Assembly (NCBI GenBank): GCA_011045955.1
Contig: DSBV01000042.1
Span: 1 to 45,160, forward strand
From: Bacteroidales bacterium
GTDB lineage: Bacteria; Bacteroidota; Bacteroidia; Bacteroidales; Tenuifilaceae
Length of the DNA stretch: 45,160 bases
Direction of reading: 5' to 3'
A program made the position numbers and the translations under genes. The notes under the pieces are model-generated. The model saw nothing but the letters and a program-made list of their open reading frames with translations. It did no database searches and had not been told where the DNA came from. Numbering within the stretch: position 1 is the first letter of the stretch; every line of letters starts with the position of its first letter. Shown in pieces: positions 17,385 to 25,248 of this stretch.

Positions 17385-19853
17385 ATGGCTAGCCAACTAT
17401 ATGTTGATGTTATTCTGCCTTTAGCACTGCAGGCAACATATACATACTCCGTACCCTTAGAGATGGAAACATTGATTCAACCCGGGGTTCGGGTTGTTGT
17501 ATCGTTTGGCCAACGCAGGCTTTACTCAGCGCTGGTTTACTGGGTGCATTCAAATAAGCCGCAATTGAATCAGATAAAGGATATCATACAGGTAATTGAT
17601 ACGTCACCAATTGTACTACCCAGCCAGTTTAAGCTATGGGAATGGATTGCCGAATACTACATGTGTTCCCTTGGCGAGGTCATGAAGGCAGCCCTTCCAT
17701 CGGGATTAAAAATGGAGAGCGATACTTATGTTGCATCGGGTGGAGATATGGACGAAATGGATTTGACCGATGAGGAGATGAACCTCATACATCTGCTTGG
17801 GCAAAAACGTAAACTTACTATCCGGCAGCTTACCCAAAAATCGGGTCTCAGGCATCCCATGAGTTTAATAAAATCGATGCTTGAGCGCAAATTACTTTTT
17901 ATTACTGAGGATATTGAATCCGCTTTTCGCCCTAAAACCGAAAATTATATTGCTTTATCGCCGGAATACTCCGATGAGAAAAAACTTTGTGAGTTAATTG
18001 ATTCACTTAAACGTGCACCGGCGCAGCAAAGGCTAATACTTGCCATTGCTGCGCAAGCAACAACACCCAACGACTTAACTACTGCAAGGGTTTTAAGAAA
18101 GGCCCTCTTGGAAAAGGTTGATGTTTCGGCATCCGTTTTAAAGTCATTGATTGACAAAGATTATTTAATCCAGGAAGAGGTTACAACCTCAAGAATTGAT
18201 AATGACAAAAGCGAGCATGCTACCCGCAATCCCCTTACCCTTGAAGATTTTCAGATTGATGCCCTCAATGCGATACAAAGCCAATTTAGTTCACACGATG
18301 TTGTGCTGCTGCACGGAGTTACCTCAAGCGGTAAAACTGAGCTTTACATTCACCTTATTAACCAGGCACTACAAAATGGGGAACAGGTTCTTTACCTGCT
18401 ACCCGAAATTGCATTGACCACCCAAATAATTAACCGATTGCGTAAGGTATTTGGGAATAAGGTTGGTGTTTACCACTCCAAGTTTTCCGATGCCGAACGA
18501 GTTGAGGTTTACCTAAAAATGCATAGTAGGGAGCCTTACTATATCATTCTTGGAGTTCGATCGTCAATCTTCCTTCCTTATTCAAATTTAGGACTAATAA
18601 TTGTTGATGAGGAACATGAGAATACCTTTAAGCAGTATAATCCTGCACCCCGCTACCATGCCCGCGATACGGCAATTGTTTTGGCCAAGCAGGTTGGCGC
18701 TAAAGTTTTACTTGGAACGGCTACACCGGCCGTAGAAACATACTATAACGCCAAAGGCGGGAAGTACGGTTTGGTTAAAATGTTGGAACGCTATAGCGGA
18801 TTGGAATTGCCCAGTACAATTATTGTTGATACCCGCGATGCCCGTAAGCGCAAGCGAATGAAGTCGCACTTCTCCGATACGCTCCTGAATGCTATTGAGA
18901 ACGCTCTTTCCCAAAAGGAGCAGGTAATACTTTTCCAGAACAGGCGAGGGTATGCGCCATTTATTGAGTGCGCCGATTGCGGCTGGGTACCCCACTGCGA
19001 GCATTGCGATGTTACCCTAACATACCATAAACATACCAATCAGCTTTCCTGCCACTACTGCGGTTATGGTATGGATCGGCTTGGGTCGTGTTTGGCTTGC
19101 GGGAGTTCAAACCTGCAGCCTAAGGGCTTTGGGACCGAAAAGGTTGAAGATGAACTTGCAGTTTTCTTTCCCGATGCCGTCATTGAGCGTATCGATTTGG
19201 ATTCTACTCGCTCACGCTCATCGTATGAACGAATTATTTCGGGCTTTGAGCAAGGTAAAATTGATATTCTGGTAGGAACCCAAATGGTTTCCAAGGGTCT
19301 CGATTTCGACCGGGTTAGCCTTGTGGGTATCCTAAATGCCGATAATATGCTTAACTTCCCCGATTTCCGTGCATTTGAGCGGAGTTTTCAGCTAATAACT
19401 CAGGTTAGCGGTAGAGCCGGCCGAAAAGGGAAGCAGGGTTTAGTTATCATTCAAACGGCGCAGCCCGATCACCCCGTTATTAAAAGCGTTATTGGAAACA
19501 ACTTTTTTACTTTCTGGGAATGGCAGCTAACAGAGCGTAACCGATACCACTATCCGCCTTTCTACCGACTTATTCGAATCACCCTCAAGCACAAGGATAA
19601 AAACCATCTGGAAAAAACAGCTGAGAATTTGGCAAAAACCTTAGGGCATTCGCTGGGTGAGAACGTTTTGGGGCCTGAGCCGCCTATAATTTCGCGAGTG
19701 CAAGGGCTATATATACTCGAGATTCTAGTAAAGATTAAACGTGAGCAGCCCTTGCAGCGAATCAAGAAATTTATTGGGTATAGTATTACGATGTTAAAAC
19801 AAAAAAGGGAAACAAGCTCAGTGGTTATCGCCATTGATGTTGACCCATACTAA
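17385..19853 (+). CDS. priA: Primosomal protein N' (replication restart helicase PriA)
   Basis: An 822-residue superfamily-2 DNA helicase that recognises stalled forks and reloads the replicative helicase. The N-terminal 3'-end DNA-binding domain (PrimosomalN) covers about 1-110 with a winged-helix region after it. Walker A GVTSSGKTEL is near residue 311 and the DEEH box (VDEEHENTFKQ) near 412. A zinc-binding insert around 528-575 shows the expected paired cysteines: CADCGWVPHCEHC, CHYCGYG and CLACGSS. QVSGRAGRKGKQG is helicase motif VI. The length is close to that of other Bacteroidota PriA (about 820). Its 3' end converges on hydF, 9 bases apart. Confidence 0.97.
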   Translation: MASQLYVDVILPLALQATYTYSVPLEMETLIQPGVRVVVSFGQRRLYSALVYWVHSNKPQLNQIKDIIQVIDTSPIVLPSQFKLWEWIAEYYMCSLGEVMKAALPSGLKMESDTYVASGGDMDEMDLTDEEMNLIHLLGQKRKLTIRQLTQKSGLRHPMSLIKSMLERKLLFITEDIESAFRPKTENYIALSPEYSDEKKLCELIDSLKRAPAQQRLILAIAAQATTPNDLTTARVLRKALLEKVDVSASVLKSLIDKDYLIQEEVTTSRIDNDKSEHATRNPLTLEDFQIDALNAIQSQFSSHDVVLLHGVTSSGKTELYIHLINQALQNGEQVLYLLPEIALTTQIINRLRKVFGNKVGVYHSKFSDAERVEVYLKMHSREPYYIILGVRSSIFLPYSNLGLIIVDEEHENTFKQYNPAPRYHARDTAIVLAKQVGAKVLLGTATPAVETYYNAKGGKYGLVKMLERYSGLELPSTIIVDTRDARKRKRMKSHFSDTLLNAIENALSQKEQVILFQNRRGYAPFIECADCGWVPHCEHCDVTLTYHKHTNQLSCHYCGYGMDRLGSCLACGSSNLQPKGFGTEKVEDELAVFFPDAVIERIDLDSTRSRSSYERIISGFEQGKIDILVGTQMVSKGLDFDRVSLVGILNADNMLNFPDFRAFERSFQLITQVSGRAGRKGKQGLVIIQTAQPDHPVIKSVIGNNFFTFWEWQLTERNRYHYPPFYRLIRITLKHKDKNHLEKTAENLAKTLGHSLGENVLGPEPPIISRVQGLYILEILVKIKREQPLQRIKKFIGYSITMLKQKRETSSVVIAIDVDPY

Positions 19854-19862
19854 ACCCTAGAG

Positions 19863-21086
19863 TTAATCGGCTTTTGATTCTTTATTTGCTGAAAAAGGAG
19901 CAATGGCACGCTGGTAAATACCCTGAATGTAAGCAATAGCCATACCGTAGTTGGTAACGGGTATACCCGCCTCAACGGCCGGACGCAAGCGGTTAATAAG
20001 CTGTTTGCGGGTAATCATACAGCCACCACACTGAATAACAAGTGAGTATTCTGTAATTTTGCAAGGTAGCGCATCGAGGCCAGCAACTACATCGTACTCT
20101 AGCTGTTTCCCGGTAAAACTCGAAATCCACTTGGGAATCTTCACTCTGCCAATATCATCGCATGAAACATGGTGGTTACAACTCTCCAACAGAAGCACTC
20201 TATCGCCATCCTTAAGTTCCGAGATTGTTGGAGTTCCCTTGAGGTAGTTATCAAAGTCGCCTTTAAGGCGAGCAAGTAAAATGCTAAAGCTGGTGAGGGG
20301 AATGTCGCGAGGGATTGATACATCAGCCTTCGTAAAAATCTGGCTATCGGTAATGGCTAATGCTGGTTTAATCTGCGTTTTACGCAGGAAGGCATTAACC
20401 TCACGCTCCTTAAGAACAACTGCCACTGCATCGTTGTCCAAAACATCACGGATGGTTTGAACCTGTGGCAGGATTAGCCTTCCGGCTGGTGCTTCAACAT
20501 CAATAGGGGTAATTAGCAGAACTATATCACCGTACGATATAAGGTCGCCAAGTAGCGTGGGTGTTCTATACGACAATTCGGGGATGGCTTTCTTGATAAG
20601 ATTGATTAGTTCGTCGGGTTGCGCTTGGGATTTGCAGCTGATATCGATAAAGCCCGAATGCCTTTTGCTATTTAGTTTTTCCCTGAAAGTTTGGGTGGCT
20701 GGTTCTATATCGCTCTTGTTATGCACTACTATAAAAGGCGTATCGGTCCTAAAAAACTCGTTTACCAGCATCTCCTCGTAATCGCCCCACGTATTTGAGG
20801 TAACAACCAACAGGGCAAGGTCGATATGGTTAATGGATTGTAGGGTTTTTTCAATCCTTTTCTGCCCAAGTTCACCTGCATCATCAATACCAGCAGTATC
20901 GACTAGTATTACAGGCCCAAAACCGGTTATCTCGAACGACTTTTTTACCGGGTCGGTTGTTGTACCTGCAAAGTCCGATACTATGGCTACGTTTTGACCG
21001 GCAAGCAGATTAATTAACGAGCTTTTGCCATTGTTTCTACGTCCATAAATACCAATATGCGGCTTTGTTTCTTTCCCTTTTTGCAT
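19863..21086 (-). CDS. hydF: [FeFe] hydrogenase maturation GTPase HydF
   Basis: About 407 residues from the ATG at 21086; a TTG six bases earlier is less likely. HydF is the scaffold on which HydE and HydG build the 2Fe subcluster before it is moved into [FeFe] hydrogenase. The N-terminal GTPase domain has G1 GRRNNGKSS, G3 DTAG and G4 NKSD. After a dimerisation domain comes the cluster-binding domain with CNH and, 47 residues on, CGGC, which fits the family pattern CxHx(46-53)CxxC. The C-terminus has the usual PVTNYGMAIAYIQG. hydE, hydG and the hydrogenase are not in this window. It has its own -7 box. Confidence 0.95.
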   Translation of the reverse strand: MQKGKETKPHIGIYGRRNNGKSSLINLLAGQNVAIVSDFAGTTTDPVKKSFEITGFGPVILVDTAGIDDAGELGQKRIEKTLQSINHIDLALLVVTSNTWGDYEEMLVNEFFRTDTPFIVVHNKSDIEPATQTFREKLNSKRHSGFIDISCKSQAQPDELINLIKKAIPELSYRTPTLLGDLISYGDIVLLITPIDVEAPAGRLILPQVQTIRDVLDNDAVAVVLKEREVNAFLRKTQIKPALAITDSQIFTKADVSIPRDIPLTSFSILLARLKGDFDNYLKGTPTISELKDGDRVLLLESCNHHVSCDDIGRVKIPKWISSFTGKQLEYDVVAGLDALPCKITEYSLVIQCGGCMITRKQLINRLRPAVEAGIPVTNYGMAIAYIQGIYQRAIAPFSANKESKAD

Positions 21087-21105
21087 AAACAATGTTGTTA
21101 TTTTA

Positions 21106-21113
21106 CAAAAGTA
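21106..21113 (-). promoter_or_regulatory. -7 promoter box for hydF (TACTTTTG)
   Basis: TACTTTTG on the minus strand fits TAnnTTTG and lies about 20 bases before the hydF ATG. Confidence 0.45.
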
Positions 21114-21205
21114 TTGAAATATTTTCCAAAAATAACCTGACAGTCAACGCAATGTTCAAATCATTTGGTTAACTTGCATTACTTTAAACACATAAACTGA
21201 AAAAA

Positions 21206-22136
21206 ATGGTACGAAAAACATTTGCATTTGCCTTGATTATTGCCCTAATGGGAGTAACCATGGTAACTGAGGCTCAATTAGGCGGTTTTCTGAAGGATAA
21301 GGCCCAAAAAGCCGTTGTTAAAAGTTTGAAACGTGGCGAAGATGAAAAAAAGGTTGAAGAGCAGCAGGAGCAGCCCGAAAAACAAGAAAAGAAACAGCCG
21401 AGTGCTGCCGACCGATACATGCAGCAAAAGATGATGGGCCTAATGGGCTTCAAAAACGTAAAATTTGACCCTGCCTATAGTTTTTCATTGAGCATGAAAA
21501 TGGATATTGAAACTGTCGATTCTGCCTTTACTGAGGTTAATAAAGGTGCTTAAGCCTTTTACTTCGATAAGAACTCTCAAAACTTTGCCATGGAGTTTGA
21601 GGCGTTAAATCGTGAAAAGGGAAAGAAGGAAAAATCGTTGATGATTTTTGACTATAAGAACAAGGCGATGCTTATTTTTGACTGATAAAGATGGAGAGAA
21701 AAGCGGCATAGCCATGAACTTTGAGCCCGACTCAATCCAACAGGAAAAAGGGAAGGATGAGCTTGCCGAGTCAGTTCCTCAAGAAGATTTATCGGTCTAT
21801 AATATGTACTACAAGGCCACAGGGCGTACAAAAAATGTTCTGGGCTATAAATGTAAGGAATACGTTTATGAAAACCCCGAGGGGAAAGTAGAGCTTTGGG
21901 CCACAAACGATATAAAATATAACTACTCCGAGGCTTTCGGACACATGAACGGTTTTCAGTACATGGCAACTGGAGGTATTGCTTACCTTTTGGGTACAGT
22001 ACTAGAAATGCACTTTAAGGATGCTAACTCCAATGCCCGTGCCGATTTCTGGGTTAAGGAGTTTAATCCTAACTCTTCCAGAACACTTAGCGTAACCGAT
22101 TATCAGGTAATTGGATTAGGGAGCGATAAGAAGTAA
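21206..22136 (+). pseudogene. Broken DUF4412-like exported protein gene
   Basis: One gene appears split by two lesions. The first part (21206-21553) has a signal peptide ending near TEAQ, a charged lysine/glutamate/glutamine-rich linker and the start of the mature domain. An in-frame TAA at 21551 interrupts it, yet the same frame reads on sensibly as AFYFDKNSQNFAMEFEAL to about 21685. There, at a run of five T, a one-base shift is needed to continue as LTDKDGEKSGIAMNFEPD to the end at 22136. The joined product would be about 309 residues and resembles DUF4412, a Bacteroidota envelope family of unknown role (CKEYVYEN, ATNDIKYNYSEAFG). Either the gene has decayed or the assembly holds errors; two separate lesions favour decay. 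Confidence 0.6.
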
Positions 22137-22159
22137 GAATCTAATTCATATTGCAAAGT

Positions 22160-22196
22160 AAAAAAGGAGGCTGTTCTTACAACAGCCTCTTTGCTT
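22160..22196. terminator. Bidirectional terminator between convergent genes
   Basis: GAGGCTGTT and AACAGCCTC form a 9-bp perfect stem with a 5-base loop, extended by A/T pairs on both sides. T-rich tracts follow in both directions. It lies between the plus-strand DUF4412 remnant and the minus-strand barrel gene and serves both. Confidence 0.85.
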
Positions 22197-22245
22197 TAAA
22201 ACCCACAGGTTTTAGGATTATATATATTGGTTAGGTTTGGGTTAC

Positions 22246-23700
22246 TTACTGGGCAAAGAAGTATTCGTTCAGGTCGTACAAATCCTGTAGGGTAAGGTTG
22301 TTTGTACCGTCAAAAAACTCATTTACCGCCCGCATCAATTCCTGGAACGAGATGTATCCATCGGCATCGGTGTCAACAATCCTAAGTCTGTCAGGGATTT
22401 TACCAGGAGTATAGGTAAGACTACGGGACCAAACATGGGTTACAGGGATTAAGCGCACCTGCTTGCGCGAAACGGCCTCACTTTTACGGTTAAACATGGC
22501 TGCAAGAACATCGGCTGTAATCTGAACTCCATATTCATCAACTATAGCACCCTTGGGGGTATTGGGCTCCTTGTCCATGTAATCGTATACACCATCTAAA
22601 TCGGAATCAAAGGGGCACCCAACTGAATCAACGGCAACCCCTGGTGGAGTGTCGGGGCACTCATCAAACCTATCGAATACACCATCTCCATCAGAATCGC
22701 TAAAGAAAATCTCGTAATCGTAATCTTCTCCCAGCATAGCAAAAACCCTCTCCACAAGAATTGTTTTTGGATCGGAGAACAGGTCGAAATTCATGGTAAA
22801 GTAGGTAAAACTAAATATATCATTGATATTATTCTTGACAGGATATCCTTGGGCCTTGGCAATTTTACTGTCGTAGTTGTCAATTTTATCGGTAAAACAG
22901 TAATTTAAAGTGACTCCCACCCTTAGGTTTACCCTATCGGAGAGGTAAAAGTCGAACCCAAGATCAATCGGAATTGAAAAGGTTTGTTGCGAGATACTGC
23001 CTTGTTTATAAAGATCTTTACCGGACAAATCAGTCTCAAAATCGCTGTCAAATCTTACTATTCTTGCACGGTATGCATCTGGCCCATTCTCAGCGAAATC
23101 TCGCATGGTCCCATCGGACCAAAAGTAGTAAAAGTTGCCCGAGCCGTTGTTGAGGAAATTGCCCTTCGGGCTAAAGAAAATGGTTGAGAAACCTATTGAT
23201 AGGTAGGGCTTAAAACGTTTTGCTGGTCCCAAAACATGGCCAAAGTTGTACTCTAACGATAAACCTAGCTGGAAAATATTGGTCTTAAAGGCTGAGTTAA
23301 CAAAAATCGGATTGTTTAAATCGTCGAGGGGTAATGGCTGCTGTTGCATAAGGTAGGAGAGTTTGGGATCGTGGGCAAAAATATCGCCATATATGGCAAA
23401 TATATTCCCCTTAAAGTAGTGCTTGTGGCCAATTAGGTTGGAAACGTTAAGTTTCCCTGCTACATTCCCGTAAAGAGGAGAGCTGATAGGATTTCGTATA
23501 TCACCCCAGAAACTTAGGTAACCAGCACCCATTGAAATTACCGGTTTGTAAACCGGATTTTGAACCTCAACTATGGTATCCAGTATTCCTTTGTAGTATT
23601 CCTCTTCATCAATTTGGGCATGAAGCGCATTTGGAAGCACCACTAAAAGTGCCAATACGGTTACTAACCTCCCTAAGTGTAATTTAATTAGTTTTCTCAT
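22246..23700 (-). CDS. Outer-membrane beta-barrel protein with thrombospondin-3 and EF-hand-like segments
   Basis: 484 residues from the ATG at 23700; an earlier ATG would overlap the upstream gene. A signal peptide ends near LHAQ. Residues to about 330 are alternating-strand, aromatic-rich barrel sequence. Then come two thrombospondin type 3 calcium-binding repeats (DSDGDGVFDRFDECPDTP and DSDLDGVYDYMDKEPNTP). The C-terminus has an EF-hand-like loop, DTDADGYISFQEL, before an acidic helical tail. In most Bacteroidota proteins with TSP3 repeats an OmpA peptidoglycan-binding domain follows; none is visible here. The gene begins 5 bases after the stop of a SPOR-like gene and the pair is bounded by terminators. 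The function is unknown; calcium binding is inferred from motifs. Confidence 0.7.
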   Translation of the reverse strand: MRKLIKLHLGRLVTVLALLVVLPNALHAQIDEEEYYKGILDTIVEVQNPVYKPVISMGAGYLSFWGDIRNPISSPLYGNVAGKLNVSNLIGHKHYFKGNIFAIYGDIFAHDPKLSYLMQQQPLPLDDLNNPIFVNSAFKTNIFQLGLSLEYNFGHVLGPAKRFKPYLSIGFSTIFFSPKGNFLNNGSGNFYYFWSDGTMRDFAENGPDAYRARIVRFDSDFETDLSGKDLYKQGSISQQTFSIPIDLGFDFYLSDRVNLRVGVTLNYCFTDKIDNYDSKIAKAQGYPVKNNINDIFSFTYFTMNFDLFSDPKTILVERVFAMLGEDYDYEIFFSDSDGDGVFDRFDECPDTPPGVAVDSVGCPFDSDLDGVYDYMDKEPNTPKGAIVDEYGVQITADVLAAMFNRKSEAVSRKQVRLIPVTHVWSRSLTYTPGKIPDRLRIVDTDADGYISFQELMRAVNEFFDGTNNLTLQDLYDLNEYFFAQ

Positions 23701-23705
23701 AAAAA

Positions 23706-25061
23706 CTACCTGTACCACTTTTGACTAGTAATCATTAACGCTTCCTGCACGGTAATTCGAGTCCCGTTGTTGTATGCAGTAACAAAGGCATCGTTAATTC
23801 TTGTGGAATTCCAAATGAGTATTCTAAAATCGCGAGCCCCCTTGTACTCCTTGAAAGAACCGATAGAATACTTATACCATCCCTCGTGTTTTTCGGTTCT
23901 AACATCATATTTGATGTTATAGCGGGTAAAGTATCGTTTCATGTCAATGGGTTTGTGTCCGGCTGCAATTTGAACCCTGTAGTAAACCCCTTTTTCGGGC
24001 ATAAGCATAAAGGGTGTCATATCAAATTCCGGCTTAGCTTTACGTTTTGGCTTGTCTTCAATTTTTTTATACTCAATTGGAATATCAATCCCTCCTTCGG
24101 AGTATGGGGTAAAGCCTGAGATGATGTTGGCTCCTTCGGTTGAAAAAGTTGAGGAAATTAGCCCGTCAAGCGTTGCAGGGTCAATGTTGGTTAGGTCTAT
24201 ATCTTTTTGGATAATGTCAACTACCCTGGTAGCCTCACCCACAAGGTACGAGAAGGTCCCTTTTAAGCTAACGGTAATATTTCCTTTCCCATCGGGGGCA
24301 ATGAGTTTGTACGACACAACAAACCGGGGCTCGGCCGGAAGGTTCATCCAAAGGAATTTAACCTTTTGGTCCTTAAAGGTGAAAACGGCATCCTTGGTTT
24401 CAACTGCTTCGGCTGTAAATCCCTCTGGAACGTCTTCTTCAATTTTGGCAAACTTTAGGGCATTACCCTTGTTAACCAGCAGTTTAACCAGATAGTCGTT
24501 TTCCGCACCTGAAGGGATGGGGGTTTGCCTTATGCATCTAACATTGCTAGCCATAAACCCAACTGGCGCCTGTGGGGGGATGATGGTTTGAAACTCGTTA
24601 ATATCAACTATTAAATTGGGGTCAATCCTGGTTGATGGGTTTATTCTGATGGTTTCGGTTTGAAAATTGGCAGTTTTTCGCTCATTGTTGTCAATGTAGG
24701 CAAATGTTCCTTTAAGCGCGAACGAGCCTTTAAGCCGTTCATCCACCTTTATCCGGTAAACCAAACGCATCTCCTTGCCTTCAGGTAAACGAAGCCAGAC
24801 GAATCGGAGCTTTTGTTCGTCAAATGAAAAGTCGCCTAGCGATGACTCCACCAGCTGGGCGGTTAAACCCATGGGTAAATCCTGTTGTAGACGGGCAAAA
24901 CCGCTAAGGTTTCCCTTTTTCAGAATAACCTCAACGTCAAACTCGCTACCGGCTTTTACTGCTTTAGGAACGTTTACATTTAATGCAACATTGTTTCCAA
25001 TAAGGAAACTCAGTAAGGTAATGCCAATCAGGTTATATAACACTGCAACGATACTAGGCAT
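23706..25061 (-). CDS. Exported protein with internal duplication and a SPOR-like C-terminus
   Basis: 451 residues with an N-terminal hydrophobic signal or anchor (about 5-27). Two similar beta-rich segments follow, near 30-140 and 190-305. Matching elements are FARLQQDLPMGL and FAKIEEDVPEGF, FSFDEQKLRFVWLRLP and FTFKDQKVKFLWMNLP, then GSFALKGTFAYI and ITVSLKGTFSYL. They look like immunoglobulin-type or DUF11-type domains. After a Pro/Lys linker, residues 365-451 resemble a SPOR-type domain (YYRVQIAAG, then WYKYSIGSFKEYKGA), which in other proteins binds denuded peptidoglycan. First gene of a two-gene operon with the EF-hand barrel protein, so the pair could link cell wall and outer membrane. 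I know of no described function. Confidence 0.65.
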   Translation of the reverse strand: MPSIVAVLYNLIGITLLSFLIGNNVALNVNVPKAVKAGSEFDVEVILKKGNLSGFARLQQDLPMGLTAQLVESSLGDFSFDEQKLRFVWLRLPEGKEMRLVYRIKVDERLKGSFALKGTFAYIDNNERKTANFQTETIRINPSTRIDPNLIVDINEFQTIIPPQAPVGFMASNVRCIRQTPIPSGAENDYLVKLLVNKGNALKFAKIEEDVPEGFTAEAVETKDAVFTFKDQKVKFLWMNLPAEPRFVVSYKLIAPDGKGNITVSLKGTFSYLVGEATRVVDIIQKDIDLTNIDPATLDGLISSTFSTEGANIISGFTPYSEGGIDIPIEYKKIEDKPKRKAKPEFDMTPFMLMPEKGVYYRVQIAAGHKPIDMKRYFTRYNIKYDVRTEKHEGWYKYSIGSFKEYKGARDFRILIWNSTRINDAFVTAYNNGTRITVQEALMITSQKWYR

Positions 25062-25138
25062 CGTTTATTAGGCTAAGGTTTAGGTTCACAATAAGGTTAA
25101 TTAGTTACAATATTAAGAAATAATTGTTTAATTTGTAA

Positions 25139-25173
25139 TAAAAAAGCCCAAAAATCTAATCTTTTGAGCTTTT
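25139..25173 (-). terminator. Terminator after the nucleoside kinase gene
   Basis: AAAAGCCCAAAA (25142-25153) and TTTTGAGCTTTT (25162-25173) pair with one mismatch and an 8-base loop. A T-run follows on the minus strand. It separates the murI-kinase genes from the SPOR-like operon. Confidence 0.65.
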
Positions 25174-25248
25174 AAACGAGTAATTGTTACTAACAATAAT
25201 TGTGTAAACAACAATAAATCAACTTAATACGTTGTTGAAAACTTTGCG

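Noticed and set aside
21551-21553. TAA in the DUF4412-like gene as a recoded codon
   Set aside because: Selenocysteine uses TGA and pyrrolysine uses TAG. A separate frameshift lies downstream, so decay or sequencing error explains it better.
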